Origin: Cryptosporangium aurantiacum
GTDB taxonomy: Bacteria; Actinomycetota; Actinomycetes; Mycobacteriales; Cryptosporangiaceae
Length of the DNA stretch: 64,000 nucleotides
Direction: 5' to 3'
Assembly (NCBI RefSeq): GCF_900143005.1
Contig: NZ_FRCS01000009.1
Span: forward strand, 186,001 to 250,000
The notes beneath the pieces are model-generated. The model ran no database searches. It saw only the letters and a program-made list of their open reading frames with translations, and was not told where the DNA came from. Position numbers and translations under genes: made by a program. This document shows, piece by piece, positions 1 through 8,272 of this stretch (position 1 is its first letter; each line of letters starts with the position of its first letter).

Positions 1-302
1 GAGAGGCCCAGTCCCTCGGGCTGGTCCGGCCCGTCGGCGTAGGGCACCGAGACGACCCGGGTGCCGGGCTTCAGGTTCGCCGGGGTGCCGGGGCCGAGGT
101 CGACGATCCGCGCGCAGAACTCGTGGCCGAGCACGATCGGCGTCACCGCGTCGCCGAGGCCCTCGAAGGCCTGCACCAGGTGCAGGTCGGAGCCGCAGAT
201 GCCGGCGGCCTCGGGGGCGGCGAGCACCTGGCCGGCCCCGGGGGTCGGGTCGGGCACGTCGGTGACGAGTACTCCTGAACCGGTGGCGCGGGCGGCCTTC
301 AT
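1..302 (-). CDS. zinc-dependent alcohol dehydrogenase (MDR family), N-terminal part, cut by window edge
   Basis: Only the first ~100 residues are present because the gene runs off the left edge. They read as the GroES-like domain of a zinc-dependent medium-chain dehydrogenase. The motif CGSDLHL supplies the first catalytic zinc cysteine, and LGHEF gives the His-Glu zinc pair. The family oxidises alcohols or polyols, or reduces carbonyls, with NAD(P) in the cytoplasm; substrate cannot be inferred. The ATG is preceded by a purine-rich GGAGGGAGG ribosome site, which fixes the start. A repeated TAGAA-type operator lies just upstream and probably controls the gene. Confidence 0.85.
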   Translation of the reverse strand, partial: MKAARATGSGVLVTDVPDPTPGAGQVLAAPEAAGICGSDLHLVQAFEGLGDAVTPIVLGHEFCARIVDLGPGTPANLKPGTRVVSVPYADGPDQPEGLGL

Positions 303-320
303 CGGACGCCTCCCTCCGTC

Positions 321-348
321 GATTAGAACCTTATTCTAGATTAGAACC
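321..348. promoter_or_regulatory. Operator-like repeats upstream of the alcohol dehydrogenase
   Basis: GATTAGAACC occurs twice (321-330 and 339-348), 18 bp apart. It creates two overlapping inverted repeats: TAGAA-N5-TTCTA at 324-338 and TTCTA-GAT-TAGAA at 334-346. The sequence is much more AT-rich than its surroundings and sits ~20 bp from the dehydrogenase start, so it probably binds a dimeric repressor and overlaps the promoter. The regulator is unknown and may lie left of the window. Confidence 0.6.
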
Positions 349-434
349 GGATCCAACCGTCCGCCGCGGGTGAGGCGGCCGACGGTGAAGGCGACGAGGC
401 TGATCGGCGTCGGCGTCTGAAGGGGAGGTCCGTC

Positions 435-716
435 ATGCTGGGTGCTCTGCTACTCGGGTTCGTCGCGGGCGTCATCGCGCGGATGCTCATGCCCGGCGAC
501 GCGTTCCGCACGATGAGCGGCCCGGTGTCCTGGGCGATCTCGATCGGCCTCGGCCTGGCCGGTGCGCTCGTCGGATACGTCATCTTCACGCTCGGGCTGG
601 GAATCGGCGACGACGACATCTTCGACTGGGGCGGGATCCTCAGCGCGATCATCGGCACGCTGATCGTGCTCCCGATCGCCGGGTGGCTGCTGCGGCGCCG
701 GAGCGTCCACCGGTAG
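435..716 (+). CDS. GlsB/YeaQ/YmgE-family small stress membrane protein
   Basis: A 93-residue hydrophobic protein of the GlsB/YeaQ/YmgE (transglycosylase-associated) family. It begins with a glycine-rich membrane segment containing GFVAGVIARMLMPGD, the family hallmark, followed by two further membrane helices (about residues 30-55 and 65-85) and a basic RRR tail. Members are small integral membrane proteins often induced by general stress; their molecular role is unknown. A strong GGGGAGG ribosome site precedes the ATG. It lies 10 bp upstream of the quinone oxidoreductase-like gene and may be co-transcribed with it. Confidence 0.8.
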   Translation: MLGALLLGFVAGVIARMLMPGDAFRTMSGPVSWAISIGLGLAGALVGYVIFTLGLGIGDDDIFDWGGILSAIIGTLIVLPIAGWLLRRRSVHR

Positions 717-726
717 AACGGACCGC

Positions 727-1680
727 ATGAGAGCCGCGCAGATCGTCGCCTGTGGTCGCCCGCCGGTCGTCAGCGACGTCGCCGAACCTCCGGCGGACGG
801 AACCAGCGTGCTGGTCGAGGTCCTCGCCGCGCCGATCACGCCGCTGGACCTGCTGTGCGCGTCCGGCACGTCGTACTTCGGCACGCCTCCGACGCCGTAC
901 GTCCCCGGCGTGCAGGGCGTGGGCCGCTACGGCGGACGGACCGTCTGGTTCCCCACGTCGGCCGGGATGGCGCCCGGCGACGGCAGCATGGCGCAGATGG
1001 TCGCGATCCCGGCGTCGGACTTGGTGGAGCTGCCGCCCGGGGCGGACCCGGTGGCGATCGCGGCCGCCGGCCTCTCGGCGGTCGCCGCGTACGCGGCGCT
1101 GACCTGGACCGGCGCGCTGACCGCCGGGGAACGGGTCGTGGTCCTCGGCGCCGGCGGGGTCGTCGGCCAGGCTGCCGTGCAACTGGCCCGCCTGGCCGGC
1201 GCCGCGCAGGTCGTCGCCGGTGCCCGGTCGACCGCCGCGCAACGGCGGGCCCGCGCGGCCGGCGCCGACGTCGTCGTGCCGCTGGACACCGACGACGTTG
1301 ACGCGCTGGCCGACCGGTTCGCGCGGGCCTGCCCGGACGGCGCGGACCTCGTGCTCGACGCCCTGTTCGGGGCACCCGCGGCCGCCGCGCTGCGCGCGCT
1401 GCGCCCGGGCGGCCGGCTGGTCAACCTCGGGAGCTCGGCCGGGGCTACCGCCCCGTTCGACTCCGCGACGCTCCGCAGCCGGTCGCTGCGGGTGCTCGGC
1501 TACACCAACAACGCGCTGACGCCTGCCGACCGGGCCGACGCGGTGCGCACGATCGCCGAGGCGGTGGACGCCGGTCGCCTGGACATCGCGCGGGAGGTCG
1601 TGCCGCTCGAGGACGTCGCTGCGGCCTGGGAGCGGCAGGCCACCGGCGCCGCCGAGGGCCGCGTCGTGCTCACGACCTGA
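727..1680 (+). CDS. Quinone oxidoreductase-like MDR dehydrogenase (zinc-free)
   Basis: A 317-residue medium-chain dehydrogenase/reductase. It has an N-terminal GroES-like domain and a Rossmann domain with the nucleotide motif GAGGVVGQAAVQLARLAGA at about residues 140-158. It lacks the zinc-binding GHE and four-cysteine motifs, so it belongs with the zinc-independent NADPH:quinone oxidoreductase-like branch. Substrates could be quinones or enoyl compounds. The gene follows the small membrane protein by 10 bp. Its last 11 bases overlap the 3' end of the convergent HelD-like gene. No clear ribosome site is visible, so it may depend on coupling to the upstream gene. Confidence 0.85.
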   Translation: MRAAQIVACGRPPVVSDVAEPPADGTSVLVEVLAAPITPLDLLCASGTSYFGTPPTPYVPGVQGVGRYGGRTVWFPTSAGMAPGDGSMAQMVAIPASDLVELPPGADPVAIAAAGLSAVAAYAALTWTGALTAGERVVVLGAGGVVGQAAVQLARLAGAAQVVAGARSTAAQRRARAAGADVVVPLDTDDVDALADRFARACPDGADLVLDALFGAPAAAALRALRPGGRLVNLGSSAGATAPFDSATLRSRSLRVLGYTNNALTPADRADAVRTIAEAVDAGRLDIAREVVPLEDVAAAWERQATGAAEGRVVLTT

Positions 1681-4054
1681 ACCCGCGGGCCAGCACGTCC
1701 GGCAGCGGCCCCGGGTGCAGCACGCCGAGGCGCTGGGTCGCCCTGGTCAGCGCCACGTACAGGTCGCTGCCGCCGCGCGGCGACGCGTCGATCATCCCGG
1801 CCGGATCGACCACCAGGACGACGTCGAACTCCAGACCCTTGGCCTGACCGACGCCGAGCACCACGACCCGGGCCGTCAGGTCCGGATCCGGGCCGGCCGA
1901 CGCCTCCGGCAGCGCCGCCGCGACCTCGGCCGCGACGGCGTCCGGCGTGATCACCGCCAGCCGCCGCTCGCCCAGCTCCGCCAGCTCGGCCCGGACGTGT
2001 GCCGCGACGTCGGTCAGTGCCGCCGACGCGTGCCACGGCGGCACCCCGGAGTCCCGCACCGACGACGGCGGCTCGGCGTCCGCGTCCAGCGTCGCCAGCA
2101 GTGGCCCGGTGATCGCCATGATCTCGGCCGGCGTCCGGTAGTTCACCGACAGCCTGGTCAGCCGCCACCGATCACCGACGAACGGCTCGAGCGCCTCGCC
2201 CCAGGCGTTCAACCCGCCCGGGCTGGACGTCTGCGCGACGTCGCCGACCAGCGTCATCGAGCGCGTCGGGCAGCGGCGCATCAGCAGCCGCCAGGCCATC
2301 GGCGAGAGCTCCTGGGCCTCGTCGACGATCACGTGGCCGAACGTCCAGGTCCGGTCCACGGCGGCGCGCTCGGCCACCGTGCGATGGTCGGCGACCCGGC
2401 TCCGCTCGGCGAGCCGCCGCGCGTCGATCAGGTCACCGGCGGTGAGAATCTCCTTGTCCTCGGTCCGCGAGCCGGCGGCCACGTCCAGCACACCCTGCGC
2501 GTACGCGATCTCCGCGTCCCGCGCCTGCGCCGCGCGGGCCTTCGCCGCGTGGTCGTCCTCGCCGAGCAGCTGGGCGGCCTCGTCCAGCAGCGGCACGTCG
2601 GCCACCGTCCAGCCGGTGGGCGCCCCGATCCCGGCCGGGCGGCACAGCAGCGCCTGCTCGTCGGCGGTCAGCAGCCCGTCGGCGGCCGACGCCAGCCGGG
2701 CCGGGTCTCCGAACAACTGGGCGAGCAGCCGCTGCGCGGTCAGCTGCGGCCACAGCGCCTCGCACGCCGCGGCCACGCCCGGGTCGGTCGCGGCGATCGC
2801 GCGCAGGTCCAGCGCGGTCTCGGTGTACGGGTCGACGTCGCTCTCCGGTGACTCCTCGAACCCGAGCCGCGCGAGGTCGCCGCGGGCCGCCGCGTCCAGG
2901 TCCACGTCGCCGAGCAGCTGGGCGGTCTCCGCCTCGAGCCGGTCGGCGAGCCCCTGGGCCTGCGCGGCCAGCTGCCGCGCGACCTCGTCAACGACCAGCC
3001 GGACGAAAATCGGGCGGGCCTTGTTGTGTGGCCGCCCGGTGGCGCGGGCCCGGTCGGCGGCCGCCGTCCAGAAGCCCGGCTCGAGCGTGACGACGTCGTC
3101 GCCGATCCGGACGTCGAACGCCGCACCGGGCGGGGCCTGCCGGTCACGGACCGCGGCCGCGATCACGTCGGCCAGCACCGGCTGTCCCTTGAGCGCGGCG
3201 GCGGCCGGCGGCTCGGACCGGTCCGCGACGACGCCGGGGAACAGCTCGCCGACCGTCGAGAGCAGCACGCTGGTCTCGCCGAGGCCGGGCAGCACCTGAC
3301 CGATGTACCGGAGGAACGTCGCGTTCGGGCCGACGACCAGCACACCGCGGCTCGCGATCCGCGCCGAGTGGTACAGCAGGTACGCCGCGCGGTGCAGCGC
3401 GACCGCGGTCTTGCCGGTGCCCGGCCCGCCCTGGACGACCAGCACACCGTTCTGGTCGCTGCGGATGATCGTGTCCTGCTCGGCCTGGAGCGTCGCGACG
3501 ATGTCGTGCATGCGGCCGGTGCGGCCGGTGTTCACCGCGGCCAGCAACGCGGCGTTGCCCGCGAGATGCTCGCGTCCGGCGTCGGGTGCGCCGTCGAGCA
3601 CCTCGTCGTCGAGCGAGACCACCCGCCTGCCCTTGGTGACGATGTGCCTGCGGCGGTGGACGCCTTCCGGCGCGGCGCTGGTGGCGACGTAGAACGCGCG
3701 GGCGGCCGGGGCGCGCCAGTCCATCAGCAGCGGGTCGGCGTCCGCCTCCTCGGCCGGCAGGCCCACCCGGCCGATGTAGTGCCGGTCGCCGGAACGCAGG
3801 TCCAGGCGGCCGAAACAGAGGCCGTTCTCGGCGGCTTCCAGCCGTGCGAGCCGTGCGGTGTACTCGGTGAACGCGGTGTCGCGTTCGGTGCGGGCCTGCG
3901 GGGAGCCTCCGGGGCTGGCGGCCACTTCGGCCAGCCGTTCGCGGGTCGTGGCGCGGAGGGCGTCCAACCGGGCGTAGAGCAGCGTCAGCCGGTCTTGTTC
4001 GCGGTCGCGGTCGCTCGGGGCGTCGTGCGGGGTCACGTGGTCTGCGAGAGACAA
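1670..4054 (-). CDS. HelD/HelR-like RNA polymerase-associated superfamily 1 ATPase
   Basis: A ~794-residue UvrD-like superfamily 1 protein with the HelD layout: an N-terminal coiled-coil arm (about residues 15-75), a split ATPase core with Walker A GGPGTGKTAVALHR near residue 210, an inserted domain of ~330 residues, and a Walker B/motif II VIVDEAQELSPM near residue 555. HelD proteins remove stalled RNA polymerase from DNA; the Streptomyces homologue HelR also displaces rifamycins. Which role applies here is inferred only. The start is taken as TTG at 4054, preceded by AAGGGTGG; an upstream open frame has no ribosome site. No obvious rifamycin-associated palindrome was found upstream. Confidence 0.85.
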   Translation of the reverse strand: MSLADHVTPHDAPSDRDREQDRLTLLYARLDALRATTRERLAEVAASPGGSPQARTERDTAFTEYTARLARLEAAENGLCFGRLDLRSGDRHYIGRVGLPAEEADADPLLMDWRAPAARAFYVATSAAPEGVHRRRHIVTKGRRVVSLDDEVLDGAPDAGREHLAGNAALLAAVNTGRTGRMHDIVATLQAEQDTIIRSDQNGVLVVQGGPGTGKTAVALHRAAYLLYHSARIASRGVLVVGPNATFLRYIGQVLPGLGETSVLLSTVGELFPGVVADRSEPPAAAALKGQPVLADVIAAAVRDRQAPPGAAFDVRIGDDVVTLEPGFWTAAADRARATGRPHNKARPIFVRLVVDEVARQLAAQAQGLADRLEAETAQLLGDVDLDAAARGDLARLGFEESPESDVDPYTETALDLRAIAATDPGVAAACEALWPQLTAQRLLAQLFGDPARLASAADGLLTADEQALLCRPAGIGAPTGWTVADVPLLDEAAQLLGEDDHAAKARAAQARDAEIAYAQGVLDVAAGSRTEDKEILTAGDLIDARRLAERSRVADHRTVAERAAVDRTWTFGHVIVDEAQELSPMAWRLLMRRCPTRSMTLVGDVAQTSSPGGLNAWGEALEPFVGDRWRLTRLSVNYRTPAEIMAITGPLLATLDADAEPPSSVRDSGVPPWHASAALTDVAAHVRAELAELGERRLAVITPDAVAAEVAAALPEASAGPDPDLTARVVVLGVGQAKGLEFDVVLVVDPAGMIDASPRGGSDLYVALTRATQRLGVLHPGPLPDVLARGFRS

Positions 4055-4136
4055 GATCCACCCTTGCGTCTGGCGGTGTGTCTGGTGTGTCTTGCGTGGC
4101 GTCGGGCCGGGACAAGCGTGCGCGTCACCAACGCCG

Positions 4137-4148
4137 AAGACCAGTCTT
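4137..4148. promoter_or_regulatory. 12-bp palindrome in the helD/isochorismatase intergenic region
   Basis: AAGACCAGTCTT (arms AAGAC/GTCTT around CA) lies in the 214-bp gap between the divergent HelD-like and isochorismatase-family genes. The same gap carries ACGCAAG twice on the minus strand near the HelD start. These could be operator or promoter parts for either gene, but nothing identifies a regulator. Confidence 0.3.
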
Positions 4149-4268
4149 GTTGTTCCCGGCGGCGTGCCATCTCTTTCCGGCGCTCTCCGGGGCGGTGACC
4201 GGATCGTTCCGGTGCCGGGCGCGATCGGCACTATCCGGCCACCCTCTCCTGCGCCGACGATGGCTCCC

Positions 4269-4859
4269 ATGACCAACGCGCTGATCGTCATCGACGTCCA
4301 GGAATCGTTCCGTCAGGACCCGCTGTGGGCCGCGGTGTCCGACCCGGAGGTGGCCGCGAAGGTCGCCCGGCTCGTCGACGCCGCCCGCGGGCGCGGCGAG
4401 CTCGTCGTCTGGGTGCTGCACGCCGAGCCGGGCAGCAACACCCCGTTCGACCCCGACAGCGGGTACGTGCGGTTCCAGGAGCCGCTGGTGCCCGCGCCCG
4501 GCGAACCGCAGCTGACCAAGACGTCCCGGAACGCGTTCACCACGACCAACCTGCAGCAGCTACTCACCACGCGGGGGATCCGGCACCTGACGATCACCGG
4601 CATCCAGACCGAGCAGTGCTGCGAGACCACCGCGCGGCTCGCCGCCGACCTCGGGTACGACGTCACGTTCGTCACCGACGCGACCGCGACGTTCCCGATC
4701 CCGCACCGGTCGGCCCCCGAGGACCGGGACGTCGCCGCGGTGCTCGCCGACCCCCGCACGCTCGGCACCGACGCGATCCTCGCCCGCACCGAGTACGCGC
4801 TGGCCGGCCGATTCGCCACGATCCGGACCACCGACGAACTGGTCGGCGTGGCAGACTGA
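4269..4859 (+). CDS. Isochorismatase-family cysteine hydrolase
   Basis: About 196 residues with the isochorismatase/nicotinamidase fold. The triad is visible: Asp in the N-terminal VIDVQESF, Lys in the TKTSRNAFTT stretch near residue 85, and the nucleophilic Cys in TEQCCETTARLAADLGY near residue 116. The family hydrolyses amides or vinyl ethers in the cytoplasm; the substrate is unknown. Two in-frame ATGs exist at 4260 and 4269 and neither has a good ribosome site; the second better matches family N-termini. The stop is 7 bp before a GlxA-type regulator gene, which probably responds to a substrate or product of this enzyme. Confidence 0.85.
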   Translation: MTNALIVIDVQESFRQDPLWAAVSDPEVAAKVARLVDAARGRGELVVWVLHAEPGSNTPFDPDSGYVRFQEPLVPAPGEPQLTKTSRNAFTTTNLQQLLTTRGIRHLTITGIQTEQCCETTARLAADLGYDVTFVTDATATFPIPHRSAPEDRDVAAVLADPRTLGTDAILARTEYALAGRFATIRTTDELVGVAD

Positions 4860-4866
4860 CCGGATC

Positions 4867-5781
4867 GTGCGCACGGTCGTCTTCCTTCTGGTTCCGGGCC
4901 TGCACCTGCTCGACCTCGCGGGCCCGGCCCAGGTGTTCTCCACGCTCGACGAACTCGGACATCCGGTCACGCTGCGTTACGTCGCCGACCATGACGAGGT
5001 GCTCAGCGCCCAGGGTGTGCCGCTGCGGGCCGCCCGCGACTGGCCGGAGCTGGGCCGCGACGACCTGGTACTGGTCCCCGGCTGGCGTGGCGAGCCGCCG
5101 TCCCTCGGCCCCGCGACGCTCGGCCGCCTGCGGGCCCACCACACCGCGGGCGGCACCGTGGCCAGCGTCTGCGCCGGAGCGGACGCCCTCGGACGCGCCG
5201 GGCTGCTCGACGGGCGGCGCTTCACCACCCACCACGGCATCCAGCGCGAACTCGGCGCCCGGTACCCGCGCGCCACGGTGGTGCCCGACGTGCTGTACGT
5301 CGTCGACGACCGGGTCGTGACGTCGGCGGGCATCGCCAGCGGCATCGACCTCGCGCTGTCGCTGGTCGCGACCTGGCACGGCCCCGCGGTCGCCGCCCGA
5401 GTCGCTCGGGAAATGGTCGTCTACGCCCGGCGCAACGGAGAAGAATCGCAGGTCAGTGCCGTGCTGCGGCACCGCGCGCACCTGCACGACGTCGTCCACC
5501 GCGTGCAGGACCTGATCGACGCCCGGTTCGCCGACCCGTTGCCGCTGCGCGAACTCGCCGACGCCGGCGGCGTGAGCGAACGCACGCTGACCCGCCTCTT
5601 CGACCGGGCCACCGGGATGACGCCGCTGCGCTACCAGCAGCTGCTCCGGATCGAGCGGGCCGAGCACCTGATCGGGCAGGGCAGCACCGTCGAGGCCGCC
5701 GCCAGGACCGTCGGATTCGGCGACGCCCGGATGCTGCGGCGCCTCCGCGGGCGGTCGTCGCCCGTACGCGAACCGGCATAG
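4867..5781 (+). CDS. GlxA-family regulator: DJ-1/PfpI-like domain plus AraC DNA-binding domain
   Basis: A 304-residue transcription factor. Residues ~1-165 form a DJ-1/PfpI-like class I amidotransferase domain with the elbow cysteine in SVCAGADALGRAGLL. Residues ~205-300 carry the AraC double helix-turn-helix (LRELADAGGVSERTLTRLFDRATG and the following RYQQLLRIERAEHLI). In this family the N-terminal domain senses a small metabolite rather than acting as a protease. It starts with GTG 7 bp after the isochorismatase-family gene, so the two form an operon and the hydrolase is the likely partner. A second, unrelated-in-position GlxA regulator lies at 28757. Confidence 0.87.
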   Translation: MRTVVFLLVPGLHLLDLAGPAQVFSTLDELGHPVTLRYVADHDEVLSAQGVPLRAARDWPELGRDDLVLVPGWRGEPPSLGPATLGRLRAHHTAGGTVASVCAGADALGRAGLLDGRRFTTHHGIQRELGARYPRATVVPDVLYVVDDRVVTSAGIASGIDLALSLVATWHGPAVAARVAREMVVYARRNGEESQVSAVLRHRAHLHDVVHRVQDLIDARFADPLPLRELADAGGVSERTLTRLFDRATGMTPLRYQQLLRIERAEHLIGQGSTVEAAARTVGFGDARMLRRLRGRSSPVREPA

Positions 5782-5824
5782 GCTGTGTGGTGCCGTTGGG
5801 TGACCTGTTGGGGGAGAGGCGCGG

Positions 5825-6436
5825 ATGACCACCGTGTTCCGAACGGACCGCGGAACCCGTGAAGGCTACGCACAACTCGTCCGGTTCAACTCCGACCTGT
5901 TCACCGACGCCTGGGGTGACATCGCGCCCTCCGAGTTCGCCGCGGTCGCCTGGCGGATCGCCACCCCGCCGTTCGCCCGCAGCGCCGCGTACGTGCGCTG
6001 GCACCGGCGTGTGCTCTCGGCCGAGGCCGTGCGCAACAGCTGGGACGGGACGCTCGTCGCGCGGGTCCAGCTCGTCGCACCCTCGCCGGTGAACCTCGGC
6101 GCGCTGCCGCCGGTTCCGTCGGGCACGCCGCCGACCAGCCCGTTCGGCGACGACCAGGTGCGCGAACCCGCGGACGGCGCGTGGCGGGGCTGGGCGAATA
6201 CGTTCGGGCAGTTCGTCGCCCCGACCGACCACGACCTGGCCCGCGGCCCGTTCCTCAGGGCTTCGGTGCTGGTCGAGGCGCCGCTGCCGCTGGCCGGGCT
6301 GCCGGACGCGCCGGAAGGCCCGGTCGAGGGGTTCGAGGAGGACGCCGACCGTGCGGTAGGCGTCCTGGTGCGGGCGATGGACCGCCTGCTGGCGCCGGTC
6401 GTGGCCGGCCTGGAGTCCTCGGAGCTGCCGCAGTGA
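5825..6436 (+). CDS. Conserved-looking protein of unknown function
   Basis: A 203-residue soluble protein with no motif I recognise. It is rich in Trp and Arg in its first half (YVRWHRRVL, AVRNSWDG), has a Pro-rich middle and an acidic stretch (GFEEDADRAVGVLVRAMDRLL) in a likely C-terminal helix. No signal peptide or membrane segment is visible. GGGGGAGAGG precedes the ATG as a ribosome site, and codon use is typical of the genome, so it is a real gene. It stands between the GlxA regulator and a response regulator; the first copy of the 18-bp intergenic element lies 15 bp after its stop. Confidence 0.7.
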   Translation: MTTVFRTDRGTREGYAQLVRFNSDLFTDAWGDIAPSEFAAVAWRIATPPFARSAAYVRWHRRVLSAEAVRNSWDGTLVARVQLVAPSPVNLGALPPVPSGTPPTSPFGDDQVREPADGAWRGWANTFGQFVAPTDHDLARGPFLRASVLVEAPLPLAGLPDAPEGPVEGFEEDADRAVGVLVRAMDRLLAPVVAGLESSELPQ

Positions 6437-6450
6437 TGTTCGCGGACTCG

Positions 6451-6468
6451 TAATAACAAGCCCAGACG
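6451..6468 (+). repeat. Intergenic 18-bp element, copy 1
   Basis: TAATAACAAGCCCAGACG, a one-base variant of the element found again at 11439, 11921, 59147 and 60567. It lies between the unknown gene and the receiver gene starting at 6545, in the orientation of both. A -10-like TACAGT follows at about 6497. Confidence 0.75.
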
Positions 6469-6544
6469 CCCCTGTCTCTCCGCCCCCGAGGAATCGCTAC
6501 AGTGGCGCATACCTGACATTCCGCTCATATCCCTGGGGGCTGCG

Positions 6545-7705
6545 GTGGGGCAGCGGATCCTGTTGGTGGACGACGAGCCCGGTGTGCTCGACGGCCTCCG
6601 CCGCCAGCTGGCGAGCCGTTACACGGTCGAAGCCGTGCTGTCCGGTGCCGAGGGGCTGAAGAAGCTCGACCACAGCCGCGGCAGTTCGAACCCGTTCGCG
6701 GTGGTCGTCTCGGACATGATGATGCCGGAGATGGACGGCGCCGAATTCCTCGGCCGGGCCGCCGTGATCGCGCCGGACGCCGTCCTGATGGTGCTGTCGG
6801 GCAAGGCCGACCTGCGCTCGACGATCTCCGCGGTCAACACCGGCCGGCTGTTCCGGTTCATCCCCAAACCCTGCAGCCCGCGCGACCTGCAGGCGGCGAT
6901 CGACGCCGCGCTGGTGCACTACCGGCGGTCGAAGTCCGAGGGCGACCTGCTGGAGAAGACGCTCGCCGGGTCGGTGAAGGTACTCGCCCAGGCCCTCGCG
7001 ATGGCCAGCCCGGAGACCGGGGCCCGGATCACCACGATCACCGAGCTGGTCGGCGGCGCGGCCCGCCGGATGGGCCAGAGCAACAGCTGGGAGCTGCGGA
7101 TGGCGGCGCGGCTCAGCCAGCTCGGACTGGTGTCGATCCCGCCGGACGTGCTGCAGCGGGTCGAGGGCGGTATCGAGGGCAGCGCGGGGGAGAAGGCGAT
7201 GTACCGGGCGCACCCGTCAGTGGCCCGTGACCTGCTGGCCGGCGTCCCGAAGCTGGAGCGGGTGGCCGCCTGGGTCGGCGGTCAGACCGTGGACGCGACC
7301 GCGCCGCCGCCGCGATCGGACCCGGACCCGGATTCGCGGGTCGAGCTGCAGCGCCAGATCTTCCAGGTCGCGGCCGAGTTCCTGGCCGCCAAGGACATCG
7401 GGGAGTGGCCACCGGAGTGCGCGGCCCGGCTGGCCGCGGGCGGCCGGTACCGGCGCGACGTGGTGCAGGCCGTGCTGGAGACCGCGCTGGAGCGGGACGC
7501 GGCGCCGGACGCGCAGTCGGTGACGATCAACCAGCTCGCGGTCGGGATGCGGTTCGTCCGGGACGTGAAGGCGACGACCGGGGCGATCCTGGTGCGGAAG
7601 GGCGACCGGGTCACCGACGCGGTGCGGGTGCGGCTACAGAACTTCAAGACGTACGTGGGTGTGGTGGAGCCGCTGCGCGTCACTCAGCCCAAGGACACGC
7701 TGTGA
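6545..7705 (+). CDS. Response regulator with degenerate HD-GYP-type output domain (paralogue 1)
   Basis: A 386-residue protein. Residues 1-125 are a receiver domain with acidic pair DD at 9-10, phospho-acceptor Asp57 in VVSDMMMPEMDG, and Lys in FRFIPKPCSP. Residues ~140-260 resemble an HD-GYP domain, but the catalytic LHDIGK is replaced by LSQLGL, the early helix histidine is missing and the HHE/GYP region is absent; only AHPSVARDLL survives. A C-terminal segment (LVRKGDRVTDAVRVRLQNF) matches the tail common to such regulators. It is therefore probably not a c-di-GMP phosphodiesterase but a phosphorylation-controlled binding or scaffold protein. GTG start after a TGGGGG site. It is about half identical to the protein at 13094-14227. 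Confidence 0.85.
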   Translation: MGQRILLVDDEPGVLDGLRRQLASRYTVEAVLSGAEGLKKLDHSRGSSNPFAVVVSDMMMPEMDGAEFLGRAAVIAPDAVLMVLSGKADLRSTISAVNTGRLFRFIPKPCSPRDLQAAIDAALVHYRRSKSEGDLLEKTLAGSVKVLAQALAMASPETGARITTITELVGGAARRMGQSNSWELRMAARLSQLGLVSIPPDVLQRVEGGIEGSAGEKAMYRAHPSVARDLLAGVPKLERVAAWVGGQTVDATAPPPRSDPDPDSRVELQRQIFQVAAEFLAAKDIGEWPPECAARLAAGGRYRRDVVQAVLETALERDAAPDAQSVTINQLAVGMRFVRDVKATTGAILVRKGDRVTDAVRVRLQNFKTYVGVVEPLRVTQPKDTL

Positions 7706-8205
7706 TCGCGGCCGGTCAGAGCTGCCGCGGCGTAGGGATCGATGCTGGTGCCGGGGTGCAGTCCGAGCAGGGTGAGGAAACGGCGGCGGGCCGCGGGCAG
7801 GTAGCGCACCGACACGTCGAACGCGGCAGCGACGCTGTTCTGCTCGGCGAACAGGCGCAGCACGCTGTCGCGGGTCTCGGCGATCAGGTCGGCCACGGTC
7901 CAGGAGGGGTGCTCGGTGTAGACGCGGGCGATGATCGCGATCGCCAGCGGCAGCCGTCCGCAGAGTTCGACCAGTTCCTCGACCGCGGAGGGCTCGTCGA
8001 TCGCGCGTTCGGCCGCCACGACGAACATGTCCCGGGCATCGTCGGCGGGGAGTTGATCCGGGCGCAACGACGCGGTCCCACCGGGTAGATCGCCGCGTCG
8101 GCGGCGGCTGGTGATCAGGGTCAGGCACGCAGGGTTGCCGGGGAGCAGCGGTGTCACCTGGTCGGTGCCGGCAGCGTTGTCGAGCGTCGGTGGATGGTCT
8201 ATCGG
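7684..8205 (-). pseudogene. Remnant of an AfsR/STAND-type regulator (NB-ARC fragment)
   Basis: The minus-strand frame holds ~170 residues matching the middle of an NB-ARC domain from actinobacterial SARP/AfsR regulators. LDNAAGTDQVTPLLPG marks the Walker B strand region, LITSRRRR the sensor, LCGRLPLAIAII the GxP motif, and LLGLHPGTSIDPYAAAALTG the arm domain. The Walker A loop and the DNA-binding N-terminus are missing, and the frame stops right after the arm with no repeats. Further upstream the same frame only runs antiparallel to the neighbouring pentapeptide gene. I read it as a decayed gene trimmed at both ends. Its stop overlaps the convergent response regulator end by 22 bp. Confidence 0.7.
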
Positions 8206-8272
8206 CCGCCCGGGCCATGAGGACGGTCGGGTGGTTCGGTGGGCGTGCCGCGCGCCGGTCCGCGATCGCGGG

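Noticed and set aside
4055-4268. Rifamycin-associated element upstream of the HelD-like gene
   Set aside because: I looked for a GC-rich ~19-bp palindrome as described for Streptomyces helR but saw only ACGCAAG direct repeats and a short AAGAC palindrome.
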